From positions 41,778,744-41,842,743 of the forward strand of contig OX638132.1 of NCBI GenBank assembly GCA_951804985.1: a stretch of 64,000 nucleotides of DNA, given 5' to 3'. A program made the translations under genes and the position numbers. The notes under the pieces were generated by a model. That model was not told the DNA's origin. It was given only the letters and a program-made list of their open reading frames with translations, and did no database searches. Positions 16,082-28,542 of the stretch are shown piece by piece (position 1 is the first letter of the stretch; each line of letters starts with the position of its first letter). The DNA comes from Dryomyza anilis (lineage: Eukaryota; Arthropoda; Insecta; Diptera; Dryomyzidae).

Positions 16082-17030
16082 ATTAATTCATAAAATAAAT
16101 TTGACTGCGAATTTCGGAATAACTATTGAAACTTATATGTAATCGTTTTGAAGCAGTCGGTCTTATTACGATAAAATATCGCATTCTATTTTATTATTTG
16201 TTGGTCAGAATAAAAAACAAACAACCAATAGATACTTTGACACGTTTACGACACGACGTCTTATTTGTTTTCCGCCATTACATAACTCAATATTTGAGTT
16301 ATGTCTTCAAATTTTGGAAAAACCCGAACACCCTTAATTATCCTCTGAAAAATACACCCTTCACAATCATTCGTAAATTGGCACATTTAATATAATACTT
16401 TCAAGGAATAATATATTGAAAATCGCGCAATCATATTTAATCAAAACAAAAATTACAAATACATTTTCAGGAATTACATTTAGAATCTTTACTGTTTCTT
16501 CAATTTCGCAATATTCACCATTAAATTCACAATGGAATGGCGAATCGCCCCAAGGCGAATCATCATGAGGTGAACCGTTCCCATGCCAAACGTCATGCTA
16601 CCCTGATTGTTCAAATTTAACAACAATAATTGTTCTTTAATTTCGAATTAAAATTGTTAATTTTTTCCTTTAATTTGAGTGATGATTGTAGTTTTTTTTC
16701 CAATTAACAATCATTTTAGGGAAAATTGTTAAATATATTGTATGATTGTTAAATTAAATTCAATTGTTAAACTTAACAATTAGATTCTTAAGAAATTGCT
16801 TATTCGAAAACATCCAACAAACATAAAACCAATTTTATTTTTGTGTCAAAATCTTCTAAGTTTTTGACCACTTAGTTTGTACCAACATGTCCCAATAATA
16901 CATTCCCTACGTAAAGAATGAATTCCACGTTGTTCGGTCATACGATTCCGTCTTCAGGGTGGTAGTCTTTACATTGTCAACACCTGTGAATTGGCCACAC
17001 ATGGTACTATCATGATTTTATTTAAATAAA
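16082..17030 (+). repeat. Complex satellite spacer, copy 3 (~949 bp)
   Basis: Third copy of the ~945-bp block, again preceded by the inverted TTTTATATT junction and followed by a TATAAAA array. An 89-codon frame (16126-16395) differs from that of copy 2 at two residues. It has no recognisable domain. Confidence 0.9.
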
Positions 17031-20000
17031 ATATAAAATATAAAATATAAAATATAAAATATAAAATATAAAATATAAAATATAAAATATAAAATATAAA
17101 ATATAAAATATAAAATATAAAATATAAAATATAAAATATAAAATATAAAATATAAAATATAAAATATAAAATATAAAATATAAAATATAAAATATAAAAT
17201 ATAAAATATAAAATATAAAATATAAAATATAAAATATAAAATATAAAATATAAAATATAAAATATAAAATATAAAATATAAAATATAAAATATAAAATAT
17301 AAAATATAAAATATAAAATATAAAATATAAAATATAAAATATAAAATATAAAATATAAAATATAAAATATAAAATATAAAATATAAAATATAAAATATAA
17401 AATATAAAATATAAAATATAAAATATAAAATATAAAATATAAAATATAAAATATAAAATATAAAATATAAAATATAAAATATAAAATATAAAATATAAAA
17501 TATAAAATATAAAATATAAAATATAAAATATAAAATATAAAATATAAAATATAAAATATAAAATATAAAATATAAAATATAAAATATAAAATATAAAATA
17601 TAAAATATAAAATATAAAATATAAAATATAAAATATAAAATATAAAATATAAAATATAAAATATAAAATATAAAATATAAAATATAAAATATAAAATATA
17701 AAATATAAAATATAAAATATAAAATATAAAATATAAAATATAAAATATAAAATATAAAATATAAAATATAAAATATAAAATATAAAATATAAAATATAAA
17801 ATATAAAATATAAAATATAAAATATAAAATATAAAATATAAAATATAAAATATAAAATATAAAATATAAAATATAAAATATAAAATATAAAATATAAAAT
17901 ATAAAATATAAAATATAAAATATAAAATATAAAATATAAAATATAAAATATAAAATATAAAATATAAAATATAAAATATAAAATATAAAATATAAAATAT
18001 AAAATATAAAATATAAAATATAAAATATAAAATATAAAATATAAAATATAAAATATAAAATATAAAATATAAAATATAAAATATAAAATATAAAATATAA
18101 AATATAAAATATAAAATATAAAATATAAAATATAAAATATAAAATATAAAATATAAAATATAAAATATAAAATATAAAATATAAAATATAAAATATAAAA
18201 TATAAAATATAAAATATAAAATATAAAATATAAAATATAAAATATAAAATATAAAATATAAAATATAAAATATAAAATATAAAATATAAAATATAAAATA
18301 TAAAATATAAAATATAAAATATAAAATATAAAATATAAAATATAAAATATAAAATATAAAATATAAAATATAAAATATAAAATATAAAATATAAAATATA
18401 AAATATAAAATATAAAATATAAAATATAAAATATAAAATATAAAATATAAAATATAAAATATAAAATATAAAATATAAAATATAAAATATAAAATATAAA
18501 ATATAAAATATAAAATATAAAATATAAAATATAAAATATAAAATATAAAATATAAAATATAAAATATAAAATATAAAATATAAAATATAAAATATAAAAT
18601 ATAAAATATAAAATATAAAATATAAAATATAAAATATAAAATATAAAATATAAAATATAAAATATAAAATATAAAATATAAAATATAAAATATAAAATAT
18701 AAAATATAAAATATAAAATATAAAATATAAAATATAAAATATAAAATATAAAATATAAAATATAAAATATAAAATATAAAATATAAAATATAAAATATAA
18801 AATATAAAATATAAAATATAAAATATAAAATATAAAATATAAAATATAAAATATAAAATATAAAATATAAAATATAAAATATAAAATATAAAATATAAAA
18901 TATAAAATATAAAATATAAAATATAAAATATAAAATATAAAATATAAAATATAAAATATAAAATATAAAATATAAAATATAAAATATAAAATATAAAATA
19001 TAAAATATAAAATATAAAATATAAAATATAAAATATAAAATATAAAATATAAAATATAAAATATAAAATATAAAATATAAAATATAAAATATAAAATATA
19101 AAATATAAAATATAAAATATAAAATATAAAATATAAAATATAAAATATAAAATATAAAATATAAAATATAAAATATAAAATATAAAATATAAAATATAAA
19201 ATATAAAATATAAAATATAAAATATAAAATATAAAATATAAAATATAAAATATAAAATATAAAATATAAAATATAAAATATAAAATATAAAATATAAAAT
19301 ATAAAATATAAAATATAAAATATAAAATATAAAATATAAAATATAAAATATAAAATATAAAATATAAAATATAAAATATAAAATATAAAATATAAAATAT
19401 AAAATATAAAATATAAAATATAAAATATAAAATATAAAATATAAAATATAAAATATAAAATATAAAATATAAAATATAAAATATAAAATATAAAATATAA
19501 AATATAAAATATAAAATATAAAATATAAAATATAAAATATAAAATATAAAATATAAAATATAAAATATAAAATATAAAATATAAAATATAAAATATAAAA
19601 TATAAAATATAAAATATAAAATATAAAATATAAAATATAAAATATAAAATATAAAATATAAAATATAAAATATAAAATATAAAATATAAAATATAAAATA
19701 TAAAATATAAAATATAAAATATAAAATATAAAATATAAAATATAAAATATAAAATATAAAATATAAAATATAAAATATAAAATATAAAATATAAAATATA
19801 AAATATAAAATATAAAATATAAAATATAAAATATAAAATATAAAATATAAAATATAAAATATAAAATATAAAATATAAAATATAAAATATAAAATATAAA
19901 ATATAAAATATAAAATATAAAATATAAAATATAAAATATAAAATATAAAATATAAAATATAAAATATAAAATATAAAATATAAAATATAAAATATAAAAT

Positions 20001-20702
20001 ATAAAATATAAAATATAAAATATAAAATATAAAATATAAAATATAAAATATAAAATATAAAATATAAAATATAAAATATAAAATATAAAATATAAAATAT
20101 AAAATATAAAATATAAAATATAAAATATAAAATATAAAATATAAAATATAAAATATAAAATATAAAATATAAAATATAAAATATAAAATATAAAATATAA
20201 AATATAAAATATAAAATATAAAATATAAAATATAAAATATAAAATATAAAATATAAAATATAAAATATAAAATATAAAATATAAAATATAAAATATAAAA
20301 TATAAAATATAAAATATAAAATATAAAATATAAAATATAAAATATAAAATATAAAATATAAAATATAAAATATAAAATATAAAATATAAAATATAAAATA
20401 TAAAATATAAAATATAAAATATAAAATATAAAATATAAAATATAAAATATAAAATATAAAATATAAAATATAAAATATAAAATATAAAATATAAAATATA
20501 AAATATAAAATATAAAATATAAAATATAAAATATAAAATATAAAATATAAAATATAAAATATAAAATATAAAATATAAAATATAAAATATAAAATATAAA
20601 ATATAAAATATAAAATATAAAATATAAAATATAAAATATAAAATATAAAATATAAAATATAAAATATAAAATATAAAATATAAAATATAAAATATAAAAT
20701 AT
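17031..20702 (+). repeat. Satellite array of 7-bp unit TATAAAA, array 3
   Basis: About 525 copies of TATAAAA without visible variants. It ends at TATAATTTTAATTG and is not followed by a fourth spacer. The ~100 bases after it (20703-20805) hold nothing recognisable. Confidence 0.97.
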
Positions 20703-20805
20703 AATTTTAATTGTATTTTAATTATTTTACAATATAAAATAAGAAGTGTTTGTACAAAATTGTTGAATTAGTTAATGCGCCATATATTATATTCCTTTTG
20801 TATGT

Positions 20806-22285
20806 GAGATATTTACAGTTGACTGATAGCAGACAACCTTAATTCTTGGACATTTGCAGAAAACGGTTGTTATTTTGACATTTGACTACTATAAAAAATG
20901 AAATGGCGTTCTTTTTCCTTAAGCTCGATTTATCTACAACAATTAAGTACATCAAATGGTGTAAAAAAGTGGGAACTAATATATTACATTTTAATGGTAA
21001 AAGTGAAAATAAAATTTCCTCGGATTGAAATTAGCAACACGTGATGGAAAATATCCCTTTTCAGAGTTTACTTTGATGACAGCATCGCCGGTCGGACTTG
21101 GTACTTCCGCGAACAAGTCTCAAGTCGTTGTACAATTTTACATTCAAAGACGATGTATAACCAAGATACTGTTTTAATTCTAAAATAAATAAAAATACAT
21201 TTGATTCCTTTTATTTCAATTCAATAAAAATTACTCCGCGAATTCTAATGGAGTACCTTTTCCAGAACCTTTTTTTCCAGTACCTTTTTTTCCAGAAAAA
21301 AATCATTGTAAATTAATAGTATTTCAATAGAAAAACAATTATTTATACTATTAAAATTCGTCAATAGGAAGCGTACCATTTTATAATGTATTATTTTAAT
21401 TACAATAAGCAAGAACTATAAATATTCAATGATACGTACTATTAATGGTACAGTTGAAAACACGTAGCCCCTTGGGCTACACAAAATTTTGACAATTTAT
21501 ATTCACCTCAATAGCTTCAGAATTTTAGATTTACTTGTCAAAATTTCATGTTTCGAGTAAAAAGTTACCGATTGGCATAGGCCCTATACAATATTCTATT
21601 TTTGACGAAATTGAAATTCACTTTTATAAATCACAAACAAAAAAAGACACTTCTCGTTGCCAAAGGTTATTACACATTTAATGTTCCCTTCAGTTTTCAA
21701 TAATTGATTGTAATACTTGAGTCTGCATATATTTTTGAGTCCGTTGCCATAGTTCGATCTATTATTTCGATCTATTTCGTTCGATCTATTATTTATTTTC
21801 TGTAATAAATAAAACAATAAGTTTAAATATAATGAATTTACATTAAATACATTGAGTCCTTACCAATGACGCTTTTAATAATGTGGATTAGATTATCACA
21901 AAAAATGCATGCGACCATTTTGAGCAAACACGCAGAATGACGCACAGAACGAACATGTTTTTATTCGTGTTTTCGTATTTTATGCCACTTTTATTATTAT
22001 AGGAGGAAACCAAAAAAACTACTAATACATGAACCATTAGATCAATGGTCGTACCATTAAGTTTTTAATGGGTCATTTTCTTTTGAGTGTATCTTCGTAT
22101 TTGTAAGATGTTTAATTAATGTTTGCTATAAATAATCGTAAATTTTAAAGATGGTTGCTAAACATATATATAGTATTTGACAGATATTTGAGAGATGGTT
22201 GTCTCAAAGACGATCTAAATAATTTGTAAATTACTTGATATTTAGGGCTCTGATATTTCTGGTAATCATCTTTGTTTTCTTAGTG
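20806..22285 (-). mobile_element. MITE family 1, truncated inverted copy with nested MITE
   Basis: Reverse-orientation copy of the element at 4085-4946. Matching resumes at GAGATATTTACAGTTGACTG and runs to the terminal TGTTTTCTTAGTG at 22285, followed by TA. The other terminus is missing, lost at the satellite edge. A second MITE (about 21291-22089) is inserted inside it. With the left copy it forms an inverted pair bracketing the whole satellite block. Confidence 0.8.
21291..22089. mobile_element. MITE family 2, nested copy
   Basis: Inserted in the family 1 copy: the host MITE sequence stops at TACCTTTTCCA near 21263 and resumes near 22092. The copy starts CCAGAAAAAAATCATTG and ends TTTTGAGTG followed by TA. 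It shares ATGGTCGTACCATTAAG and the 'tttcaatagaaaaacaa' stretch with copies at 58880 and 60613. A short pyrimidine-rich triplication (21258-21293) sits at its left edge. Confidence 0.75.
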
Positions 22286-22287
22286 TA

Positions 22288-22529
22288 GATTCTCGCTTCT
22301 GTGAGATAACAGACAGCTGCAACAGCACCTGCGCCGGTGGAATTGTAAAGGAACTTCTTGTAAAATCCACGACGTGCTGCGAAGATCAAACCAGTGAATC
22401 CAATTGCGCCACTGCGATGTATAACATTGCCTGATTCGCGCAAAATATCAATGGTGTCTGCCTATGAATGAAAATATATTAATATTTAATAAACGTATTC
22501 GTAAATCTTAGCCTTTTACATTGTATATC
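22288..22529 (-). pseudogene. MICOS MIC26/27 (apolipoprotein O)-like gene, 3' part of a split copy
   Basis: Minus-strand reading from 22461 down gives a stretch like the apolipoprotein O domain of MICOS subunits MIC26/MIC27, inner mitochondrial membrane proteins that shape cristae junctions. It has an ILRE-G-N start, a glycine-rich segment (IGFTGLIF), a basic RRGFYKKFLY turn and a second hydrophobic segment ending CYLTEA. An intron (22462-22519, GTAAAA...CATAG) separates it from the last ten bases of an upstream 67-bp exon. That exon is cut at 22529 by the Maverick insertion and continues at 55002-55064. Downstream the reading frame runs into a MITE at 22285. Whether the undamaged gene exists elsewhere cannot be told from this window. 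Confidence 0.6.
22524..22529. repeat. Maverick target site duplication, left (TATATC)
   Basis: TATATC here and TATATC at 55002-55007 directly flank the inverted termini of the composite element. The uninterrupted sister exon at 58488-58554 has a single TATATCA at the same place. Six base pairs is the duplication length of Mavericks/Polintons. Confidence 0.9.
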
Positions 22530-23189
22530 AGTAGTATGGATTCGCCGGTTTTGCCCCACTGAGCTCCATGGAGCGCATTGTTGTTAGTGTAAATGAATTT
22601 TTAACAGAGATGTTGTTATTGTTTTCAATAGTGATCATTTTTTAACATAGTTGTTGTTAAAGTAGTTCAATAGGGATCATTTTTTAACATAGTTGTTGTT
22701 AGTGTAATTCAATAGGGATCATTTTTAATGTTATGAAGGCATGCAGCCGTAAAGAGTAAATGTTGTTGTTGGGATAATTATATCGGAGTAAGCATTTTTT
22801 TTTGTGAATGAGAATATTTACAAACGTATTAATGTTGTTGTTGTAAAATATTATAGTTGCAATTAAATTTCAGTTAACGTAGTTATAATGTTTACTATAG
22901 TTATACTTGTTTGTTTTATTTTGCATGATCATCAAGAGAGTTGAGGAGCAAATGGTTCAATTTGAAACTTTGTTGAGGCACGAAGATTGTAATTTAAAAC
23001 TTGGATATATGAATGAATGTTATTATTAGATTTTTTTGATGGATAATTTTTTTGTTGTAAACAGATTAAGACACTTCTGTATTAATGCATTGACATATAT
23101 TTAATTCAAGGCCAATTTTACTATACGGGTTATTGTACTGGATTTTATTCTACAAAGTCATGGTCGTTTAATTTGGTTATATGAATGAA

Positions 23190-24093
23190 CTAGCTGGACC
23201 CGTGCACGACTCGTGCCAAGATTTTGTGAATTAAAAGATATGGAGCGATTTTATTAATTTATTTTATTTATTATTATTATTTATTTATTAAAACATTTTT
23301 ATTATTTATATCAGGGGCCCGTGCTTGGCTGTGGAAGTTTTTTATTGGTTTTATAAATGTAGTAACCAAATAATAAATCTCCGCTAAAACAACTTATCTC
23401 AAAGACAATTTTTTCTCAGACTGCCCCGTAAAATTCTTCCCCATAGAACGCTTTCCCGTAGAAATCTTCCCGTAGAACTCATCCCGGTAGAATTCTTCCC
23501 AGAAGAAATCTTCCGTAGAACTCATCCCGGTACATTGTTCCCGGTAGAATTCTTTCCTGTAGAATTTTTCCCCGTAGATGAAGAATTCTACATGAATGTG
23601 GTGAGTTTCAGTGTGGTAAGTTTTAGTGTGGTGAGTTTTAGTGTGGTGAGTTTTAGTGTGGTGAGTTTTAGTGTGGTAAGTTTTAGTGTGGTGAATTTTA
23701 TTGTGGTGAGTTTCAGTGTAGTGAATTTTATTGTGATGAGTTTTAGTGTGGTGAGTTTTAGAGTGGTGAGTTTTAGTGTGGTGAATTTTAGTGTGGAGAG
23801 TTTCAATATGGTGAGTTTTAATGTGGTGTGGTTGCCTTTGTATATTTTTTTTTGTATTTCAGTTTTTTGTTTCATCTTTTTAGCTTGTGTATGTGCTGAG
23901 TTATGTCGTTTGGAATGTTTAGGTTGTATGGGAGGTACCACGCCCCTTTGTCCAATCGCGCCCATATATAGCCTATGACACCCTCCGGACTCCGGACTCC
24001 TGTTACAAAATTTCAGTTAAATCGGTTCAGCGGTTTAGACGTGATGCTGGAACAAACAGACAGACAGACGGACCAAGAGTTTTATATATATAG
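23190..24093 (+). mobile_element. Unclassified repeat with minisatellites inside the terminal repeat
   Basis: It interrupts the Maverick terminal repeat: the inverted partner near 54130 lacks it. It starts at TAGCTGGACCCGTGCACG and ends in a 'cggttcagcggtttagacgtg...acagacagacggac...tatatatag' tail, a layout common to several insect non-autonomous elements. Two minisatellites lie inside, ~14-bp CCCGTAGAA-rich units (about 23423-23580) and a 15-bp GTGTGGTGAGTTTTA unit (about 23596-23825). The long open frames on both strands (23535-23978 and 23588-23965) are products of the 15-bp periodicity, not genes. Family not determined. Confidence 0.6.
23596..23825 (+). repeat. 15-bp minisatellite (GTGTGGTGAGTTTTA)
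   Basis: About 15 imperfect copies of a 15-bp unit. Because the unit is a multiple of three and contains no stop in several frames, it keeps frames open on both strands. Confidence 0.85.
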
Positions 24094-24433
24094 ATGAAGC
24101 CATAAGGTTCCATTGGGATCATTTTTTAAATCATTTTCTATACTATAAGTTTAAGCATGTTAGAACATGTTTATTTTTATAGAGTTTTTTGTCTTGAGAT
24201 TTATTTTATTTACTCTCTTTAAAATTTTATTTGAGTATATTTATACTAATGGAATTCACTTTTTTACTCATTTTAAAGAGATATCCATTATATATAAATG
24301 GATCGAAATTTGAATTAAATTTATTCATCGTTTACATTACAATTTATAGGAACAGAAAAATATGGTAAGATTTTTTTTTTTTAATTTTTTTTGTATTTAT
24401 TAATTTATGTATTTACATTATTTTAATGAACTA

Positions 24434-25560
24434 GTATGGTTGCACCGGTTCTGGCTCAAAGGGGCTCCATGGAGCTATAAGGAGCCATGAGGAGCATTTT
24501 TTAACAGAGGTGTTGTTATTGTTGTTAGTGTTGTTATATGTATTTCAGTTGAGATCATTTTTTTATCAAAACCGTTTTAATTGTTTTAATATGGAGTATT
24601 TTTTAAGATGTGTGGATCATATTTTATCAAAAGCGTTCTAATTATTTTCATACGGAGTATTTTTTAACATGGGTGGATAATATTTTATAGAAAGGTTCTA
24701 ATTGTTTTCATAGGGAGTATTTTTTAACATGATACAGTAGTACGTTTGCGCCGGTTCTGGCTCAATGGGCTCCACGGAGCCATGAGGAGCATTTTTTAAC
24801 AGAGATGTTGTTATTGTTTTCAATAGGGATCACTTTTTAACAGAGTAGTTGTTAGTGTATTTCAGTTCGGATAATTTTTAACAGAGGTGTTGTTATTGTT
24901 TTCAATAGGGATCATTTTATAACAGAGTAGTTGTTAGTATAATTTCAGGTGTATTATATGTATACTATATACATTATAATGGCATGGAGGCATTGGGATG
25001 ACATTTTAACCTATGTTGTTAATTTTGATACATACATATATATATATTATATGTATGTTATGAAGGCATCCAGCCGTAAAGAGTAAAATTGAAACTCATA
25101 TTGTTGTTGGGATAATTATTTCGGAGTAAGCAGTTTTAATGGCAATATTTATAAACGTACATATATGTACGTAATAATTTTGTTGTTGTATATGTTATAG
25201 AAGCAATTAAAATTTCAGTTTTTATACTTGATGATTTATTTTGCATGATCATCAAAAGAGTTGAGGAACAAAGAGTTCAATTTGAAACTTTGTTGAGGAA
25301 TGAAGATTGTAATTTAAAACATGGTTATATGAATGAATGTTATTATTAAACAGGTAAATGCACTTCTGCATTAATGCAATGACAAATATTTAATTCAAGG
25401 TGAATTTTACTATAATGGATATTGTTTTTATTTTACAAAGTCATGGTCATTTAATTCGTATAATTTACTTATATGAATGAATCGGTCATATGGGATCATT
25501 TTTATTTAAATTTGCATGGAGCAATAAGGCTCCATTGGGATCAATTTTTAAACAACATAC
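24434..25560 (+). repeat. Maverick terminal repeat, inner copies
   Basis: Two further terminal-repeat starts follow the outer one: CTAGTATGGTTGCACCGG at about 24433 and AGTAGTACGTTTGCGCCGG at about 24744. Each is followed by the same CTCCATGGAGC and 'tttttaacagag' modules. The sequence continues to 25560, is interrupted by the gypsy element, and resumes at 31788-32019. This suggests one Maverick end inserted into or recombined with another. Confidence 0.7.
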
Positions 25561-26105
25561 TGTTACGAAAAGAGGTAATTTGCTCCACTGTGAAAGCAAT
25601 CAACAATAATAAATGAGACGCAAGACAATTCAGCGCACTCAGCAATGTGTTAGAAAGAGACGGAAGATCATTCAGCGCACTATGCAATGTGCGAGAAAGA
25701 GATGGAATATCAGCACATTAAAACACATGAGTGCGAAGGAGATGCCAATAGCATGCGTCATTCACGAAACGAGTAGAAGGTTCTCGAAACAAGTCGAAGC
25801 TTGTCGAAACGTGTCGAACTGATGCCTGCAGTATATAAGGCCGCGCATCTGAGGCACTGTACTTCAGTTGTGCTTTGATAGTGAACTAGTGCGTCTCGTG
25901 AGTGAACATTGCTAAGCTAAATTGTATAAATTCAGCAGTTGATACAAGTGATTATTCTTTAAGTTGTTATTTAAATAAATAAAGTTAATTAATACTAGTT
26001 GAAATAATACTAGTTAAAACCAAATATTAGTGTTTTTTTATTTTGTACACAATCCAGCGATACGAACTCGTAGAACAGTTTTCCGTAGCCTGAATTTTCG
26101 TAACA
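25561..26105 (+). repeat. Gypsy 5' LTR
   Basis: Starts TGTTACGAAAAGAGG and ends CGTAACA, so it has TG...CA ends with a 7-bp terminal inverted repeat (TGTTACG/CGTAACA). TATATAAGG at about 25832 is a likely TATA box, and AATAAATAAAG near 25973 a likely polyadenylation signal. The two LTRs differ by an ~15-bp indel near the 3' end and scattered substitutions, so the insertion is not brand new. Confidence 0.95.
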
Positions 26106-26106
26106 T

Positions 26107-26123
26107 TGGTGTCAGAAGTGGGA
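26107..26123 (+). promoter_or_regulatory. Gypsy primer binding site
   Basis: TGGTGTCAGAAGTGGGA begins one base after the 5' LTR and is complementary to a tRNA 3' end reading TGACACCA, as in tRNA-Leu. It would prime minus-strand DNA synthesis. Confidence 0.7.
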
Positions 26124-26135
26124 TTGTGATACAAA

Positions 26136-27527
26136 ATGGTTAAATTCGAACAACTTAAAGTTGACCAGCTAAAGAAGGAGCTGGCGATTCATAATCTTCC
26201 AACTGTAGGTACGAAAGTAGAACTACAAAAGCGTCTAATGGAAGAATTAGAGAACCAAGGCATTGACCAAGCAGATCACGAGTTTGAAGTGGAAGTGGAA
26301 CAGCATCATCGAAAAGTGTGGACATGGAGCAAAAAGTACAGTCCCAAAGCTTTGATATGGGCCAGTTACTCGGATCAATACAACAACCGTTTCAAGAAAA
26401 TTCCAAACAGCTCCAAGAAAATGCCAACAAAATGGAACAGAAACTTCTAGAAAATTCAAAACAGACCCAAGGAAATTCCAGCAAAATGGAACAGAAACTT
26501 CAAGAAAATTCAAAACAATTTCAAGAAAATTCCAACAAAATGGAACAAAAACTTCTTGAAAATTCCAACAAAATAGAGCAGAAACTTCAAGAAAACTCCG
26601 AAAAGTTTCAAGAACATTCGAAGCAGATTCTGGAAGTTTCTAATACACTTTATGGCAAAGTAAATGAACTTGCAGCGCATATGATTGATGATAAAATGAA
26701 AAAATTGGAAAACAACGCTGATGAGAAATATCAAGGTTTCGACAAAAAGTTACAGAAAATACAAGAAGATTTCAGTTTACTACAGCTAAGTGGACCCTCA
26801 ATGCATGTTGTCAGTGGTACGAGGCTAAAATCACTGATTTACGATGGAACCACAGCGTTCAACATTTTCAAGCTCCAATTTGAGACCACGGCTGTAAGTA
26901 ATCGATGAAACAATGAAGACAGCGTAGCCGCACTTATCGTGGCACTAAAAGGAGGTGCAGCCGAAGTATTGCAGACAGTTCCAGAAAGCGATAGAAACAG
27001 TTACACAGCGGTTATGTCTGCACTGTAACGAAAATACGGCAGTGATCACATGAAGCACATCTACAGAATGGAACTAAAGTGCCGAATGCAAAGAAATGGT
27101 GAAACATTGCAGGCGTATGTAGCGGACGTCGAGAGGCTTGCGCATTTGTCGTATGCAGATTCAACGAGTGATTTCATAGAAAAGTGCAAGATCGAAGCCT
27201 TCGTTGACGGTATACGTGATCCGGAAACAAGACGTGCCACAGTGACAATGCTGAAAGTGACATTTACGGAAACTGTAACCACAGCGCTAACACAGGAGAC
27301 AGCAACTACGTTGTGCCGCCAAGCGCCAAAGGTCCGTAAACTAGATGTGGAGAATGAAGACCTACTTCAGGTAATTTGCCAAGCGTTAAAAAGTGGAGCT
27401 AATCCAGATTACTGCCAACCGAGATACCCAATTTAATAGTAAATGCTACAACTGTGATACATATGAGCATATGGCACGTGATTGTCGTAAAAAAACGCAA
27501 GCGCTCAATGAATCCATTTGCAAATGA
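26136..27527 (+). pseudogene. gag: Gypsy gag, broken
   Basis: Structural polyprotein of the retrotransposon. The first ~35 residues resemble a SAP-type helix-turn-helix (FEQLKVDQLKKELAIHN). A frameshift near 26318 leads into a glutamine/asparagine-rich coiled coil of repeated QENSKQ/EQKL units to about 26610. A capsid-like region follows (ALIVALKGGAAEVL, YRMELKCRMQRNGETLQAYV). A CCHC zinc knuckle (C-X2-C-X4-H-X4-C) lies at 27444-27485 in another frame. Stops interrupt at about 26906 and 27026, and a frameshift precedes the knuckle. Confidence 0.9.
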
Positions 27528-27599
27528 ACCCCGACATGAAGAAACCCAGGATCATGTACAAAATAACGTACATTTCAATCAAGTTTTAAACGAGTCAGA

Positions 27600-28542
27600 T
27601 CTGCGGGGCACGATCTGACTCCCATCACCGATTGCCCCAGAATCTCCATTTCACAAATTGCTCGAAAGTCGAATAGTTTAACTGTCAAGGGGCTAATTGA
27701 TTGTGTAGCATATATAGTAACGTTGGATACAGGAGCTTCACACTCAATTATAAGAAGTAACCTTGTTAGGGACGAAATAGAGCCGCTTATCGGAATAAGA
27801 TTGCAAACAGCGACAGGTGAAGAGGCTCCAATCAGAGGAAAAATTACCAAGGAAATCACTATTGGCACTACCACAGTTAAGCATGATTTTATAGTGGCGG
27901 AAATAGTAGACGAAATAATACTTGGCATGGACTTCATGATAAGGAACGGTTTCACACTAGATCTAACAAGAATAATTTTGAGTTATGCCAACACAGAGAT
28001 CCAACTAAACATTGATTGTGACCAGAGTCCGAAAATTAAAGAAGTTATCGCTCATAAAAATAGAAAAATACCACCTAATTCAGAAGCAGTTGTGTGGGCG
28101 AAATTAAATGGAGATTGTGGGATAAGCAAGTTGTGGGTTATAGAAGCGAATGATGAGCAAATGAGCAGAAGTAATATTGTTGTCGGAAGAACATTAGTAG
28201 AAGCGGCAAAAGACAAAGTTGTTCCAATAAGAGTTCTCAACATGGAAAACTCGTCCAAATTAATTAAAAAGGGATCAGTGATAGGCCAGTGTCAAGAGGC
28301 ATCAGCGATTATAAATTGTGAGTCAAATCCATCAAGCGACTACGGCACATCGCAAATAAACAAACAATCTACTCACAGGTTTATAAATGAGTGGACGAAG
28401 GATTTGGCTGCCAAAGAAAAGAGTCAAGTGCAAAAGTTAATTGATAAATATCGGTGTATATTTGCTGAAAAGGGCCAAAAGGATGGCAGAACTGCCATTG
28501 TAAAACATCACATAGACACTGGTGATTCTAACCCAATTCGTC
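27600..28542 (+). pseudogene. pol: Gypsy pol: protease and linker
   Basis: Aspartic protease with the catalytic LDTGAS motif at 27723-27740, followed by the typical GMDF turn (ILGMDFMIRNG, about 27930). A linker leads to the conserved region before reverse transcriptase (HHIDTGDSNPIRQAPRR). The frame is open from well before LDTGAS to 28682 but is derailed by the duplication starting at 28543. No credible start codon of its own, as expected for a fusion or readthrough product. Confidence 0.9.

Larger units (their letters stand above)
22530..24430 (+). repeat. Maverick terminal inverted repeat, outer left
   Basis: Excluding a ~900-bp insertion at about 23190-24093, this ~1-kb sequence is the reverse complement of 53800-55001. 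It includes repeated 'aacagagatgttgttattgt'-type modules and the conserved ATGGAATTCACTTTTT stretch. Its inner end (near 24372) has ATGGTAAGA, as does the complement of 53860, so this is a second copy of the element's right-hand end rather than a simple left terminus. Confidence 0.8.

Noticed and set aside
1..20702. CRISPR array
   Set aside because: Units of 7 and 8 bp without spacers are simple satellites, and the three long spacers are copies of each other.
23535..23978. 147-codon plus and 125-codon minus frames
   Set aside because: Both are read through a 15-bp minisatellite whose length is divisible by three.
26247..26734. Minus-strand frames under gag
   Set aside because: Shadows of the repetitive coiled-coil region of gag on the plus strand.
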